Shown one piece after another: positions 17,511 through 26,694 of a stretch of DNA of 64,000 bases; within the stretch, counting starts at the first letter, position 1; every line of letters starts with the position of its first letter. The DNA is from Paraburkholderia franconis (GTDB lineage Bacteria > Pseudomonadota > Gammaproteobacteria > Burkholderiales > Burkholderiaceae). The stretch spans positions 1 to 64,000 of the forward strand of contig NZ_WHNP01000019.1 of assembly GCF_009362735.1 (NCBI RefSeq), written 5' to 3'. The notes beneath the pieces are model-generated. The model did no database searches and had not been told where the DNA came from. It saw only the letters and a list, made by a program, of their open reading frames with translations. The position numbers and the translations under genes were made by a program.

Positions 17511-18662
17511 ATGAACATCACCATCCAGGACATCGTCGATCAGGCCGCGCGCGCGACTGACATCGTCTCGCAGGTTCGGGGCCGCATGCTGGCGCCGAAC
17601 GCCCGCAAAATCCCGCCTGTCTTCAACGCTTCACAGCTGGCCGTACTTTGTGAAGTCGACAAGAGTCAAATCACCTATCGCGCATCGAAGGGCGATCTTC
17701 CGCCAGGCACGGTGAATGCGACGGGTTCGCGACGCGAATTCTCATTGCCGGAAGCGCGCGAGTGGGTGCGGGCCTATCGCAACAACGCGCTGCGTCCGGC
17801 CAGCGCGCCGGCGATGACCGTCGCAATCGGCAACTTCAAAGGCGGTGTGAGCAAGACGACCACGGCGATGACGCTCGCGCAGGGCCTCAGCTTGCGCGGA
17901 CACCGCGTTCTGGTGATCGACACCGACCCACAAGGATCGCTGACCACGTTGTTCGGAATTCTGCCGGACACAGAGGTCGAAGAAGATTCGACGATCACTG
18001 CCCTCGCGACGGGCGACCAAAGCAGCATCGAATATGCGATCCGCGAGACGTACTGGGATGGGATCGATCTCGTCCCGGCTTCGTCGTCGCTGTTCAACGT
18101 GGAATTTATTTTGCCGAGTCGCCAGATGAAGGAGCCGGACTTCGAATTCTGGAACGTGCTCAACACCAGTCTTGAGCAGGCGCGCAGCAACTACGACGTG
18201 ATCATCATCGATACGCCGCCCGCGCTGAGCTACGGCACAGTCAACGCGTTTATGGCCGCGGACGGGCTGATCGTTCCGACACCGCCGAATGCGCTCGACT
18301 TCGCCAGCTCGGCTCAGTTCTGGACGCTGTTCAGCGATCTCGCTTCGAATCTGACTGCGGAGACGAACACCGACAAGTCATTCGAGTTCATTCACGTGCT
18401 GCTGTCACGGGTCGACCCTGCGGATGCGGCGGCGGGTGTCGTCCGCGAATGGATTTCCGCGACGTATGCGGAAAAAGTTCTGCCCGTGGAGATTCCGAAG
18501 ACGGCTGTGACGGCGGCGAGTTCGGCGGAGTTCGGGACCGTGTATGACATCTCGCGATACGACGGCAATGCGAAGACCTATCGCCGGGCGCGTGAGGCGT
18601 ACGACCGCGTGACCGAAATCGTCGAGCAATCCATTGTGGCCTTTTGGGCAAAGTCCAAATAA
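17511..18662 (+). CDS. parA: ParA-family partition ATPase
   Basis: A 383-aa type Ia ParA. The first 95 residues form the extra N-terminal domain with a helix-turn-helix (FNASQLAVLCEVDKSQITYR) used by plasmid ParAs for autorepression. The deviant Walker A motif KGGVSKTT is at residues 110-117, followed by VLVIDTDPQGS and VIIIDTPPALS. It drives segregation of the replicon with ParB. parB starts 11 bp downstream, so the two form an operon. The ATG at 17511 gives the full N-terminal domain. Confidence 0.95.
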   Translation: MNITIQDIVDQAARATDIVSQVRGRMLAPNARKIPPVFNASQLAVLCEVDKSQITYRASKGDLPPGTVNATGSRREFSLPEAREWVRAYRNNALRPASAPAMTVAIGNFKGGVSKTTTAMTLAQGLSLRGHRVLVIDTDPQGSLTTLFGILPDTEVEEDSTITALATGDQSSIEYAIRETYWDGIDLVPASSSLFNVEFILPSRQMKEPDFEFWNVLNTSLEQARSNYDVIIIDTPPALSYGTVNAFMAADGLIVPTPPNALDFASSAQFWTLFSDLASNLTAETNTDKSFEFIHVLLSRVDPADAAAGVVREWISATYAEKVLPVEIPKTAVTAASSAEFGTVYDISRYDGNAKTYRRAREAYDRVTEIVEQSIVAFWAKSK

Positions 18663-18673
18663 GGGAGCGTTAA

Positions 18674-19642
18674 ATGTCGATCAAGGACAGGCTTGCAAAA
18701 AAGACTGGTGATCTGATGGTGCCCGCGCCAGCGTCTCCGGAAGGTGGCCGCGGTGCTTCTCCTCGCACGGCGCCCGGTCAGATGCTCGCATTCCGCAGCG
18801 CGATGCGCGAGAGTTCCGATCGTGTCTCGCAGCTGGAGGCGCAGCTGAAAGACTACGACGGAACCGTGCCGATTCGCGCGCTTGATCCCACGGCGATTCA
18901 TGCGTCGAAATGGGCAAATCGCCAGGATTTTGGGGATGAGAGCTTTGCCGAATTGAAGTCGCTTATTGCGGAAGCGGGCGGCAACACGCAACCGATCAAG
19001 GTTCGACCGGACACCGAGGGCGAAGGGTATGAGATCGTGTTCGGTCATCGACGCCATCGCGCGTGTCTGGAGCTCGGGCTGCCGGTGAATGCGATAGTCG
19101 ATCGCGAAATCACCGAACAAGGCCAGTTCGTTCAGATGGATCAGGAGAATCGGGCTCGCAAGAATCTGAGTCCGTGGGAACAGGGTGTCTGGTACAAGCG
19201 CGCGCTGGATGACAAGTTGTGGCCGTCGCAAAACGCGATGGCGAAGGCATGCGGGCTGTCGCAAGGGAATATTTCGAGTGCGCTGCTGGTGGCTGAATTG
19301 CCTGATGAAGTCATCGCCGCATTTCCTTCGCCGCACGATATTCAGTTTCAAGGTGCCCGGAAATTGGCTGGCGCGGTCAAGAAGGCGCGGGACGAGATCG
19401 TGCAACGGGCCATCGAGCTTGCGGAGGATCCGACGAGAACGGCGCCGGAAGTGCTGACTGCGCTGTTGGGAGCAACGCGTCCTGCGGCATCCGCTCGAAA
19501 GGAAGAGGAAGTTGGCATCGAACGGAAGGGTGATTTGCTCGTGATCCGGTTGCGTGCAAGTGGCGTTCCGCAAGATCGGGTTGAGGAGCTTCGACAGCTG
19601 ATTACCGGGTTTCTCGAGGACGTGCAGTCGTCGGGAGCTTAA
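18674..19642 (+). CDS. parB: ParB-family partition protein (CTPase, centromere binding)
   Basis: A 322-aa ParB/Spo0J protein. The CTP-binding motif GHRRHRA is at residues 124-130, followed by the NRARKNLSPWEQGVW box and a helix-turn-helix (NAMAKACGLSQGNISSALLVAEL) for parS recognition. A short C-terminal dimerisation segment follows. GGGAG precedes the ATG. It is co-transcribed with parA and ends just before a strong terminator, beyond which lie three perfect copies of a 15-bp palindrome that are probably its binding sites. Confidence 0.95.
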   Translation: MSIKDRLAKKTGDLMVPAPASPEGGRGASPRTAPGQMLAFRSAMRESSDRVSQLEAQLKDYDGTVPIRALDPTAIHASKWANRQDFGDESFAELKSLIAEAGGNTQPIKVRPDTEGEGYEIVFGHRRHRACLELGLPVNAIVDREITEQGQFVQMDQENRARKNLSPWEQGVWYKRALDDKLWPSQNAMAKACGLSQGNISSALLVAELPDEVIAAFPSPHDIQFQGARKLAGAVKKARDEIVQRAIELAEDPTRTAPEVLTALLGATRPAASARKEEEVGIERKGDLLVIRLRASGVPQDRVEELRQLITGFLEDVQSSGA

Positions 19643-19856
19643 TGGTGTACCGGTGCCTGCCGTTGCGGTCGGTAGGTGCTGTTGGATTCTTTGAAAAGTT
19701 TTAGGGGCGGCGGTGGTTGGTCTGACGCTGCTCTGATTCCACGTGATCTCGTAGTTTTCCTTGCCTCGGTCGATACCGACCAGCCCCCTCGTATTGCATC
19801 CCCTATTTCTTTCCCGCGGCCGTATGAGTGGCCGCAATCGCAGCTCTTTTGCCTGC

Positions 19857-19897
19857 ACACCACTCCGGCGATCTGAGGTCGCGGGAGTGGTGTTTTT
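19857..19897 (+). terminator. Rho-independent terminator of the rep-par operon
   Basis: ACACCACTCC (19857-19866) pairs perfectly with GGAGTGGTGT (19884-19893), followed by a U-run. A second, shorter hairpin GCGGCC...GGCCGC lies about 40 bp upstream. Placed 215 bp after the parB stop. Confidence 0.9.
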
Positions 19898-19958
19898 CTC
19901 TGACGAGTAATTCGGGCCGTCCAGGCTTACTGCGATGTCAGTGGGCCACCGCCACGGT

Positions 19959-19973
19959 TATTTACCGTAAATA
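19959..19973. repeat. parS-like 15-bp palindrome, copy 3
   Basis: TATTTACCGTAAATA, a perfect 7-1-7 palindrome, downstream of the parB terminator. First of a cluster of three within 190 bp. Confidence 0.8.
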
Positions 19974-20073
19974 GGATGGTGTCTGTGGGCTTCGCGTCGC
20001 GACATCTCAAGAACCGGACCGGGCGCCGCCCTCAAACCTGTGAACATTCTCTGCGAGAAAATCGGCTCGCGGC

Positions 20074-20088
20074 TATTTACGGTAAATA
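20074..20088. repeat. parS-like 15-bp palindrome, copy 4
   Basis: TATTTACGGTAAATA, the reverse complement of copy 3. The central base alternates between copies, so orientation appears unimportant except for that base. Confidence 0.8.
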
Positions 20089-20130
20089 GGTGGAAGCGCG
20101 ACGAGCCCGTGGTCGCCTGGTTTCGCGGAC

Positions 20131-20145
20131 TATTTACCGTAAATA
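20131..20145. repeat. parS-like 15-bp palindrome, copy 5
   Basis: TATTTACCGTAAATA, last of the cluster and 57 bp from copy 4. Together with 15280 the sites flank the whole rep-par module. Confidence 0.8.
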
Positions 20146-21757
20146 ACCGGTGGCACGACCACCTACAGCCGCTGAGACACCCGGAGTGAACTCGACCGCT
20201 TGTGCCCAGGCGACGCTTCCAGCCACACGGTCAGGGCGGGCGTCATCATGTTATAAAGCGTCACTCTGTATGTGCGACCGGTGCGGAAGCTGAACTTAGG
20301 CTAGCCACGAGTGGTACTTTACCTGCAACGCCCGAGATTAATCGTAGGCGGCACTCGTCTACCGTCGATAGAGGAACGCGTACTCTTGGAACGACAGACA
20401 GAGGCGGAGCGATGAAGCGGAGCTTGGCGCGCTCGTCATCGAAACGCAGCGCCGGTGCTTGTCAACCGAGAGCCGCGACGGCGAGCGGGAAAGTGCCGGA
20501 GCGATCACACATCATCGGCGTGCACCGGCGCCCCGCCACACGCGACCAAATGTGGAAGCGGTACGAACCGTACCAAATGGCGGCGCAACCGATACGTGTG
20601 GATTGCGAGACTCTATGGCGCGGACGTCCGCATGCGGTAGCGGCTCCGTCGATGCCGGAGCAGGATTCCTTGCGATTGAGGCGAAGCTGTCCCGCGGATC
20701 GGCACGGCGAATTCACTCGGCCCGTCAAACCCAAAACGCCGATTTGCGGTCGACAATGCTCCGATAGATTTTGGCTTCTCGCCACACTCGCGGACGCCGC
20801 CAGATCACCGGACGACCGGAGACCTCTGGAGTTGCCGCCAGGCAAATGAACAGTGGGAGATGCGCGTTGCCGCGTTGGCCGCCGTCTGTGGAGCGCGACA
20901 ACGACTAACGACGCACAGTTCTTTGCCGAATTTTCAGTGAATCTTCGCACGTGACCGATCACAGCCAGTTGATCTAGCGATCCGGCACCGTCTCGCTGGA
21001 ACATACAAGCGACTCGAAATACGCACTTGCGTGTGATCCGATCTGCTGCACGCCGGTCGAACGACCACAGCTCCAAAGACAGCACATGCCACACGCGACG
21101 TCGAATCGGAGTCAAAAACTGACGATCGAAAAGTAGATAACGCGCCTACGTATCGGTCGACAAATGCGACACCTATGTGCCGCCGTACGCAACCATGCAC
21201 CCAAGCCGTTGATGGACAGGGAGATCGCACTGGAAGCGCCGCCGAACTATATCGAAGAGCTGCCCTTGGATGCCTCGGAGCGAGATGGGTCTCCCGTCTT
21301 GATCTCAAAGGATAATCAGCTGTACAGACAAATACTCGCAACGACCGGGCAGTGGTCACAAGAGTATTTCAGTCATGCCGTTCTAGCGGTCGCACGCCAG
21401 CCGCCAACCGCGAAAACCCACGCCGCTGCGACGACCCAAAAACACCGCACATCACTGAAAACCTTTAATCGGCAAGCACTTGTCGTAGAATCCGTGAAAC
21501 AACCTTAAGAAAACCGCCCAGTCGAAGAAACCATTACAATGCAATGACTTAGCCGATCGACTGCTGTATGTTTCACGATATTTCGGCTCCGGCACGAGAT
21601 ATTTTGCGTCAAACGCGGCTTTCGCTAATTTTCCGATGCAAATTCACGGATATGTACTCTTTAGTACGTAATCTGTGATGTTTGCTACATATTTCCCGGC
21701 AACTCGCCAATCGAGCCCGCGCGCCAGCGACCCAAAGCGCAGAAGGCTCGTCAAACC
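20146..21757. other. Gene-poor region downstream of the parS cluster
   Basis: About 1.6 kb in which long open frames exist on both strands but translate to Arg/Ser/Pro-rich sequence without recognisable domains and without good ribosome binding sites. Base composition shifts toward A/T after about 21400. Only one short frame (21212-21508) looks protein-like. The region may hold decayed genes or replication-related non-coding DNA. Confidence 0.5.
21212..21508 (+). CDS. Possible small hypothetical protein
   Basis: A 98-aa frame whose first 60 residues have balanced, protein-like composition (for example IEELPLDASERDGSPVLISK and QILATTGQWSQEYFSHAVLA), ending in a Thr/Lys-rich tail. No Shine-Dalgarno sequence is visible upstream of the ATG, and third-position GC is lower than in neighbouring genes, which could mean recent acquisition or that the frame is not real. 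No family was recognised. Confidence 0.3.
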   Translation: MDREIALEAPPNYIEELPLDASERDGSPVLISKDNQLYRQILATTGQWSQEYFSHAVLAVARQPPTAKTHAAATTQKHRTSLKTFNRQALVVESVKQP

Positions 21758-22237
21758 CTACCGCAAAAGCACCAACTGCGGCACCGCATCGCCGCCGCAC
21801 CACACGACTGCGTTTTGGCCGAACTGCATCCCAAGTGCCTTGGCATCCTTCACCGACACTCCCAGCACCAGAAAACTCGGCTCGCCGGGCCAGCCGTTGG
21901 ACGGGTGCTCGCCGACGCCATCGATAGACGTCAACCCGCGCTGCGAGAGTTCGCGCGCGAGCGAGAGCTGCCGGTCGACGTTGGCTGCGTCGTCGAGCAT
22001 CCGGCTAAACGGATTGCACGCAGTGATGAACGCGCTGCTCCGCACAGCATGCGCATCGTGAATGGCAGCCAGCAACGCGTTGTATTCGCCGATCTTCAGC
22101 GTCGCCGGCATGGAACCGCGCACGCAATAGTGCGTCTCCAGATAGGCTTGGATCGTCGCACGGGGAATCTGCGAATCCGAAAACAAATAACCTCCGCTGA
22201 ACGAAAGTCGACGCAGCGTCGCACCGCAAACCCACAT
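21758..22237 (-). CDS. DUF3293 domain protein
   Basis: A protein of about 159 aa with the DUF3293 pattern: IPRATIQAYLETHYCV near the start, then SSAFITACNPFS, LARELSQRG and GEHPSNGWPGEPSFLVLGVS, and a terminal segment VWCGGDAVPQLVLL. The start is uncertain: an ATG at 22237 is used, a GTG at 22288 would add 17 residues, and neither has a strong ribosome binding site. Function of the family is unknown. It is divergent from the DUF445 gene. Confidence 0.8.
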   Translation of the reverse strand: MWVCGATLRRLSFSGGYLFSDSQIPRATIQAYLETHYCVRGSMPATLKIGEYNALLAAIHDAHAVRSSAFITACNPFSRMLDDAANVDRQLSLARELSQRGLTSIDGVGEHPSNGWPGEPSFLVLGVSVKDAKALGMQFGQNAVVWCGGDAVPQLVLLR

Positions 22238-22450
22238 CGCTGTCGCAACCGCCGCGCGCGGACGGGAAGCGTGAGCGCAGGCGTCCACCGATGCGTAATG
22301 AGGCGGCAGTACAGCACGGCGGTCAATCTGGTGTCAACGCATCGAAGACCCGACGGCCACGCTGGCGATCCACCCAACGCCCCGCGTGCGAATCCGCGTG
22401 CGAATATCTGCTGCGTCCCGAATGCCAATGAACCGACACAAGCCAGTCCA

Positions 22451-23731
22451 ATGAACAAGGTACTAGAACTCAAACATGCGAAGCGTCGCGCGACGCTTTT
22501 GCTTTTGATCGCCACCGCCGTCTTCGTCACGACCGCGTTCATGCGCGCGAGCCTGTGGGTCGATGGCATCAAGGCTGTGGCGGAAGCGGCGATGGTCGGC
22601 GCGCTGGCCGACTGGTTCGCTGTCGTCGCGTTGTTCCGGCGCGTGCCGATTCCAGGCGTGGCCACGCACACCGCCATCATCCCGCAGAACAAGGACAAGA
22701 TCGCCGACAATCTCGCGCTTTTCGTACGCGAGAAGTTTCTCGACGAATCGTCGATTGTCGGCTTGATCCGCGAGCACGATCCCGCGCAGAGCGTCACGAA
22801 CTGGCTATGCGTCGACGCGAACACGCAGCGCCTCGGCGACTACGTGGTGAAGCTGACGGCCGGGATACTCGAATTGCTCGACGACGCGCGCATCCAGCGT
22901 TTCATCAAGGATGCGCTCGACGCGATGCTCGACAGAATCGATCTGTCGAAGGCAACGGGCGCGATTCTCGATACGTTGACGCGCGATGGCCGGCACCAGC
23001 AACTGCTCGACGACGGCATCGAGCATCTGATGGCGCTGCTTCGCGAGCCCGGCGTCCGCGCGTTCATCGCGGAGCAGATCGTCGACTGGTTCAAGCGCGA
23101 GTATCCGACGCTGGAAAAGCTGATGCCGTCAGAGTGGCTCGGCGAGAGCGGCGCGAACGTTGTCGCGCAGGCGGTGAACAACATGTTGCTGCGCGTGAGC
23201 GAAGACCCCGAACACAAATTGCGTCACAAGTTCGACGAAGCGGCGACACGCCTGATCGTCAAGCTGAAGTCCGATCCCGTCTTTCTGCAGAAGGGCGAGG
23301 AGATCAAAGGCTACCTGAAGGACAGCGAGAATCTCGCGCTATACGTCCGCGACTTGTGGGGCCAGTTGCGCGACTGGCTGCGCGTCGATCTCGAGCGCGG
23401 CGACTCCGTGCTGCACACGAAAGTGTCTGCGATGGGGCAATGGATCGGCCGCGAACTCGCGAACGACGAAGCGTTGCGCCGTTCGCTGAATCAGCATATG
23501 GAAGAAGCGGCGCGCGCAATGGCGCCGGATTTTGCCGGCTATCTGACGCGCCACATCAGCGACACCGTGAAGAACTGGGATTCGCGCGACATGTCGGAGC
23601 AGATCGAATTGAACATCGGCAAGGATCTGCAATACATCCGCATCAACGGGACGATCGTGGGCGGCTGCATCGGTCTGCTGCTCTATGCGAGCTCGCAGAT
23701 TTTCGCGTTCGTGCGTCTGCACGCGTGGTAA
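22451..23731 (+). CDS. DUF445 family membrane protein
   Basis: A 426-aa protein of the DUF445 (YjiN-like) family. A hydrophobic segment at about residues 14-32 is followed by the signature AEAAMVGALADWFAVVALFRRVP and IPGVATHTAIIPQNKDKIADNL. A long helical, charged body follows and a C-terminal TM (IVGGCIGLLLYASSQIFAF). The start at 22451 gives the canonical N-terminus; the frame is open much further upstream but that part is antisense to the DUF3293 gene. Thought to be an inner-membrane protein; its role is not established. Confidence 0.9.
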   Translation: MNKVLELKHAKRRATLLLLIATAVFVTTAFMRASLWVDGIKAVAEAAMVGALADWFAVVALFRRVPIPGVATHTAIIPQNKDKIADNLALFVREKFLDESSIVGLIREHDPAQSVTNWLCVDANTQRLGDYVVKLTAGILELLDDARIQRFIKDALDAMLDRIDLSKATGAILDTLTRDGRHQQLLDDGIEHLMALLREPGVRAFIAEQIVDWFKREYPTLEKLMPSEWLGESGANVVAQAVNNMLLRVSEDPEHKLRHKFDEAATRLIVKLKSDPVFLQKGEEIKGYLKDSENLALYVRDLWGQLRDWLRVDLERGDSVLHTKVSAMGQWIGRELANDEALRRSLNQHMEEAARAMAPDFAGYLTRHISDTVKNWDSRDMSEQIELNIGKDLQYIRINGTIVGGCIGLLLYASSQIFAFVRLHAW

Positions 23732-23744
23732 CGCGTGCGCGGCA

Positions 23745-24065
23745 TTACTGCGTGCCCGACGGCTTCTTCTGTTGCGCGCATTTCTGCGTGAAGACCATGC
23801 TGGCCTGGTCGGGCGTCATCGCTGCACCGCTATAAACTCTGTCGATCACCGCATCGACGGCCTGACGATCCGACGCGTCCTTGTAGTACTTCCGCGCCTG
23901 GTCCAGCGCCTGCGCCCTGGTCTTCTTGTGCAGGCGCCAGGAGGCGACCTGACCGGCGATATCGCCGATCGCGAAACACTGGTCGGCGACTGTCTGCGCG
24001 AACGCATGCATCGACGGTTGCACGAGGCCGATGGCGAGCGCCGCCGTGAGTACTGCTCGTTTCAT
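23745..24065 (-). CDS. Small secreted protein, unknown function
   Basis: A 106-aa protein with a signal peptide (MKRAVLTAALAIGLVQPSMH, cleavage near AFA) and a helical mature domain with two cysteines (DQCFAIGD and FTQKCAQQ) that could form a disulfide. AGGA lies upstream of the ATG. It is convergent with the DUF445 gene, 13 bp apart. No family recognised. Confidence 0.7.
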   Translation of the reverse strand: MKRAVLTAALAIGLVQPSMHAFAQTVADQCFAIGDIAGQVASWRLHKKTRAQALDQARKYYKDASDRQAVDAVIDRVYSGAAMTPDQASMVFTQKCAQQKKPSGTQ

Positions 24066-24178
24066 TTGCGGGTCCTGTTATCCGATGGGCGATAGTATAG
24101 AGATGGGCGGATGCGCGATGCACTGTGGCGCACGCCCCGCTGATCCATATCGTCCTCACCCGCATCCGCAGGTTGCCC

Positions 24179-24694
24179 ATGCCGCTCAATCCTTCGTCGC
24201 CGCTCGCCAGGCTGATCAACGGTCCGATCCGTCCCGGCAGGATCGTCTGGATAGGTTTGCGTACGCGGCGAAAAGTCGCGATGACGGTCGTCGAAACGGC
24301 ACTGATCGACGCAAACGCGGGCCTCGTCGGCGACCACTACGCGAGCCGTGGCGGCGAACGGCAGGTCACGCTGATTCAGGTCGAAAGTCTGCGCAGCATC
24401 GCGAGTCATCTGGCGCGCAGCGATGTTGCCGCGAGCGACTTGCGGCGCAACATCGTGACGGAAGGCATCAACCTGATGGCGCTGAAAGACCGGCAATTCC
24501 AGATTGGCGGCGCTGTGCTGCAAGCGACGGGCGAGTGTCATCCGTGTTCCCGCATGGAAGAAGTGCTGGGTACAGGCGGCTATAACGCCGTGCGTGGATT
24601 CGGCGGCATTACGGCGCGCGTCGTGAAGGGCGGAGAGATCCGGATTGGCGATGGGATCGAAGCGCTGCCCGTAGCGTTGCACGCGGCCGGCTAG
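24179..24694 (+). CDS. MOSC domain protein
   Basis: A 171-aa protein with a MOSC (molybdenum cofactor sulfurase C-terminal) domain: GLVGDHYASRGGERQVTLIQ, LRRNIVTEGINLMALKDRQF, and the conserved-cysteine segment ATGECHPCSRMEEVLG, then GGITARVVKGGEIRIGD. MOSC proteins bind sulfur or the molybdenum cofactor through this cysteine. The ATG at 24179 has AGGT upstream; a GTG at 24125 would add 18 residues without domain content. A second, YiiM-type MOSC protein is encoded at 61515-62177. Confidence 0.85.
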   Translation: MPLNPSSPLARLINGPIRPGRIVWIGLRTRRKVAMTVVETALIDANAGLVGDHYASRGGERQVTLIQVESLRSIASHLARSDVAASDLRRNIVTEGINLMALKDRQFQIGGAVLQATGECHPCSRMEEVLGTGGYNAVRGFGGITARVVKGGEIRIGDGIEALPVALHAAG

Positions 24695-24767
24695 CGCTGC
24701 CGCGAGATACGTCGTGGCTGCGCACGACAGCGGCTTGGACCTGCGGGCCGCCGTCGCGCGATGTTGC

Positions 24768-25220
24768 TTACTTCTTCGTGTTGTCGAAGAGGCTGCGGTA
24801 TTGCCCGTAACCTTCCTCTTCGAGGCGCGATACAGGAATGAAGCGCAGCGACGCCGAATTGATGCAGTAGCGCAGCCCGCCCGCTTCGCGCGGGCCGTCC
24901 GGAAACACGTGACCCAGATGACTGTCGCCGTGTTTCGAGCGCACTTCCGTGCGGATCATTCCGTGACTCGTGTCGCGCAACTCGACGACGTGTTCGTCCT
25001 CGAGCGGCCTCGTGAAGCTCGGCCAGCCGCAGCCGCTGTCGAATTTATCGAGCGACGTGAAGAGCGGCTCGCCCGATACGACATCGACGTACAGGCCCAT
25101 TTCCTTGCTGTCCCAGAACTCGTTGTAAAAGGGGCGTTCCGTCCCGCTCTCCTGCGTCACGCGACGCTGCTCGGGCGTGAGACGGTCCAATGCTTCCGGA
25201 GTTTTTGCGTACGCGGGCAT
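24768..25220 (-). CDS. msrB: Peptide-methionine (R)-S-oxide reductase MsrB
   Basis: A 150-aa MsrB that reduces methionine-R-sulfoxide in proteins. Diagnostic motifs are present: [24 protein letters not shown], and [11 protein letters not shown] with the catalytic cysteine. The two CxxC pairs that hold structural zinc in E. coli MsrB are absent: the corresponding positions read VVSGEPLF and RSKHGDSH, so this is the zinc-free form. GGAGAG precedes the ATG. The recycling cysteine in CGWPS is retained. Confidence 0.95.
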   Translation of the reverse strand: MPAYAKTPEALDRLTPEQRRVTQESGTERPFYNEFWDSKEMGLYVDVVSGEPLFTSLDKFDSGCGWPSFTRPLEDEHVVELRDTSHGMIRTEVRSKHGDSHLGHVFPDGPREAGGLRYCINSASLRFIPVSRLEEEGYGQYRSLFDNTKK

Positions 25221-25494
25221 GTGTGAATCTCTCCTTGATTTGCAGGGCAGCGCTTGCGTCTGCCGCTTTTGTCGGACCCGAGGGGCGTCCCGCTTTCCAG
25301 CGCGACCGGCGACGGCCACTCGTACCCGTATATATGGGCGCTACCGATACGCTCAAGCATACGCAAATGTCAGCGTGCTTGCAGTGGGCGCATCATTCGC
25401 TGCCGCTATCCTTGCCGTCGATAGAAGAGCGATACGACAATAGGCGCGCGTCAGCACAAAGGTCGCGCATCGAGCAAAACCCACTTATTCGAGC

Positions 25495-26202
25495 ATGAAG
25501 AAAACCAGCCCTGCCACGAAGCCTGTTACGAAGCCCACCGCGAAGCCCGCCGTCAAAAAGGCGCGTGCTGCGGCAAAGAAGGCCGTGCGTCCGAAGAAGC
25601 CGCAGCCGCTCGATGCCGTCATCGGTGCCGATGGCCTCGCGCGTCCGCCGTGGGCCTCTGTCGATCCGCTGCTCAAGCATTACTACGACACCGAGTGGGG
25701 CATGCCCGTGCGCGACGAGCACGGACTGTTCGAACGGTTGAGCCTGGAGGCGTTCCAGTCCGGGCTTTCGTGGGCAACGATTCTGCGCAAGCGCGAAGCG
25801 TTCCGGGAGGCATTCGGCAACTTCGATCCCGACGTGGTGGCCGCATTCGACAAGAACGACGTCGAACGATTGATGGCCGACGAGCGGATCATCCGCAATC
25901 GCGCGAAGATTCTGGCGACGATCACAAACGCCGCAGCAACTGTCCGCTTGCGTGAAGAGGGTGGACTTGCCGCGCTGATCTGGTCGTTCCAGCCGCACGC
26001 GACGCCTGCCCCGCGCACGATCGCCGAAATTCCCACGACATCGGACGAATCGGTCGCGTTGAGCAAGGCATTGCGCAAGCGCGGCTTCGTCTTCGTCGGA
26101 CCGACGACGATGCATGCGTTGATGGAAGCGACAGGCATCATCGACACGAATCTCGTCGACAGCCATCGGCGCGGCAGCTCAGGTGTCTGGCCGCGCGAGT
26201 GA
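25495..26202 (+). CDS. DNA-3-methyladenine glycosylase I (Tag)-like protein with Lys/Ala-rich N-terminus
   Basis: A 235-aa protein; residues from about 45 match Tag: YYDTEWGMPVRDEHGLFERLSLEAFQSGLSW, with the catalytic Glu retained in LSLEAF, then AKILATITNAA and LRKRGFVFVGPTTMHALMEATG. Tag excises 3-methyladenine from alkylated DNA. Two oddities: residues 1-40 are a Lys/Ala/Pro-rich tail resembling histone-H1-like or AlgP-type sequence, and three of four zinc ligands of E. coli Tag (Cys4, His17, Cys179) are replaced. It may be a zinc-free glycosylase with an added DNA-binding tail. Confidence 0.88.
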   Translation: MKKTSPATKPVTKPTAKPAVKKARAAAKKAVRPKKPQPLDAVIGADGLARPPWASVDPLLKHYYDTEWGMPVRDEHGLFERLSLEAFQSGLSWATILRKREAFREAFGNFDPDVVAAFDKNDVERLMADERIIRNRAKILATITNAAATVRLREEGGLAALIWSFQPHATPAPRTIAEIPTTSDESVALSKALRKRGFVFVGPTTMHALMEATGIIDTNLVDSHRRGSSGVWPRE

Positions 26203-26253
26203 GCGCCACGTGCGCGACATCGCGATTCGGGATCACGCAAAAGGCTAACGCAA

Positions 26254-26694
26254 TCAGCTGCTGCGTCGCGCAGCCATGAACGCCTCGACAAAGCGAAGCG
26301 CCTGCTCGCATTGATCGAGCGTGAGCATATGAATCGAATTGGGCAGCGGATCGAAGCCGAGTTCCGTCGCAACCCAGCGGATCGCCTTCGCGCGCGCTTC
26401 GAACGCGTTGACGCCGTCGCGCCGCACCTTGCCGGCGACGAGCGGTTCGAGCGCATCGTGCAAATGGCTCTTCGCGTCGCGCAGCGCGGCGTCGGCAAGC
26501 CGGCCGAGCGGCACGTGGCGCGTGCTGCGCGCATGAATACCGATCCACGCCTGGCACGGCGCGCAGATCCACACGGGACCGTGATCGTCGCGATACGGAT
26601 AGCTTTCGTCGCCTGCGCGCGCGAGCACGGCTTTTGCCCCGCAGTAGTCGCACAGCGGTTGCGGCAGCGCCTTCACGGGTTTGCCTACGCGCAT
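26254..26694 (-). CDS. DUF3268 zinc-finger protein
   Basis: A 146-aa protein with two CxxC knuckles (CDYC at residues 15-18 and CAPC at 44-47) that form a probable zinc site. An all-alpha C-terminal half follows (ALRDAKSHLHDALEPLVA, ALRFVEAFMAAR). The spacing fits the DUF3268 family of zinc-finger-containing proteins. Function unknown. It is convergent with the Tag gene. Confidence 0.8.
   Translation of the reverse strand: MRVGKPVKALPQPLCDYCGAKAVLARAGDESYPYRDDHGPVWICAPCQAWIGIHARSTRHVPLGRLADAALRDAKSHLHDALEPLVAGKVRRDGVNAFEARAKAIRWVATELGFDPLPNSIHMLTLDQCEQALRFVEAFMAARRSS

Noticed and set aside
20202-20849. 215-aa open frame after the parS cluster
   Set aside because: No ribosome binding site, Arg/Ser/Pro-rich composition, and equally long frames on the opposite strand.
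21815-22450. Upstream extension of the DUF445 frame by 212 codons
   Set aside because: It runs antisense through the DUF3293 gene and lacks protein-like composition; DUF445 starts at 22451.
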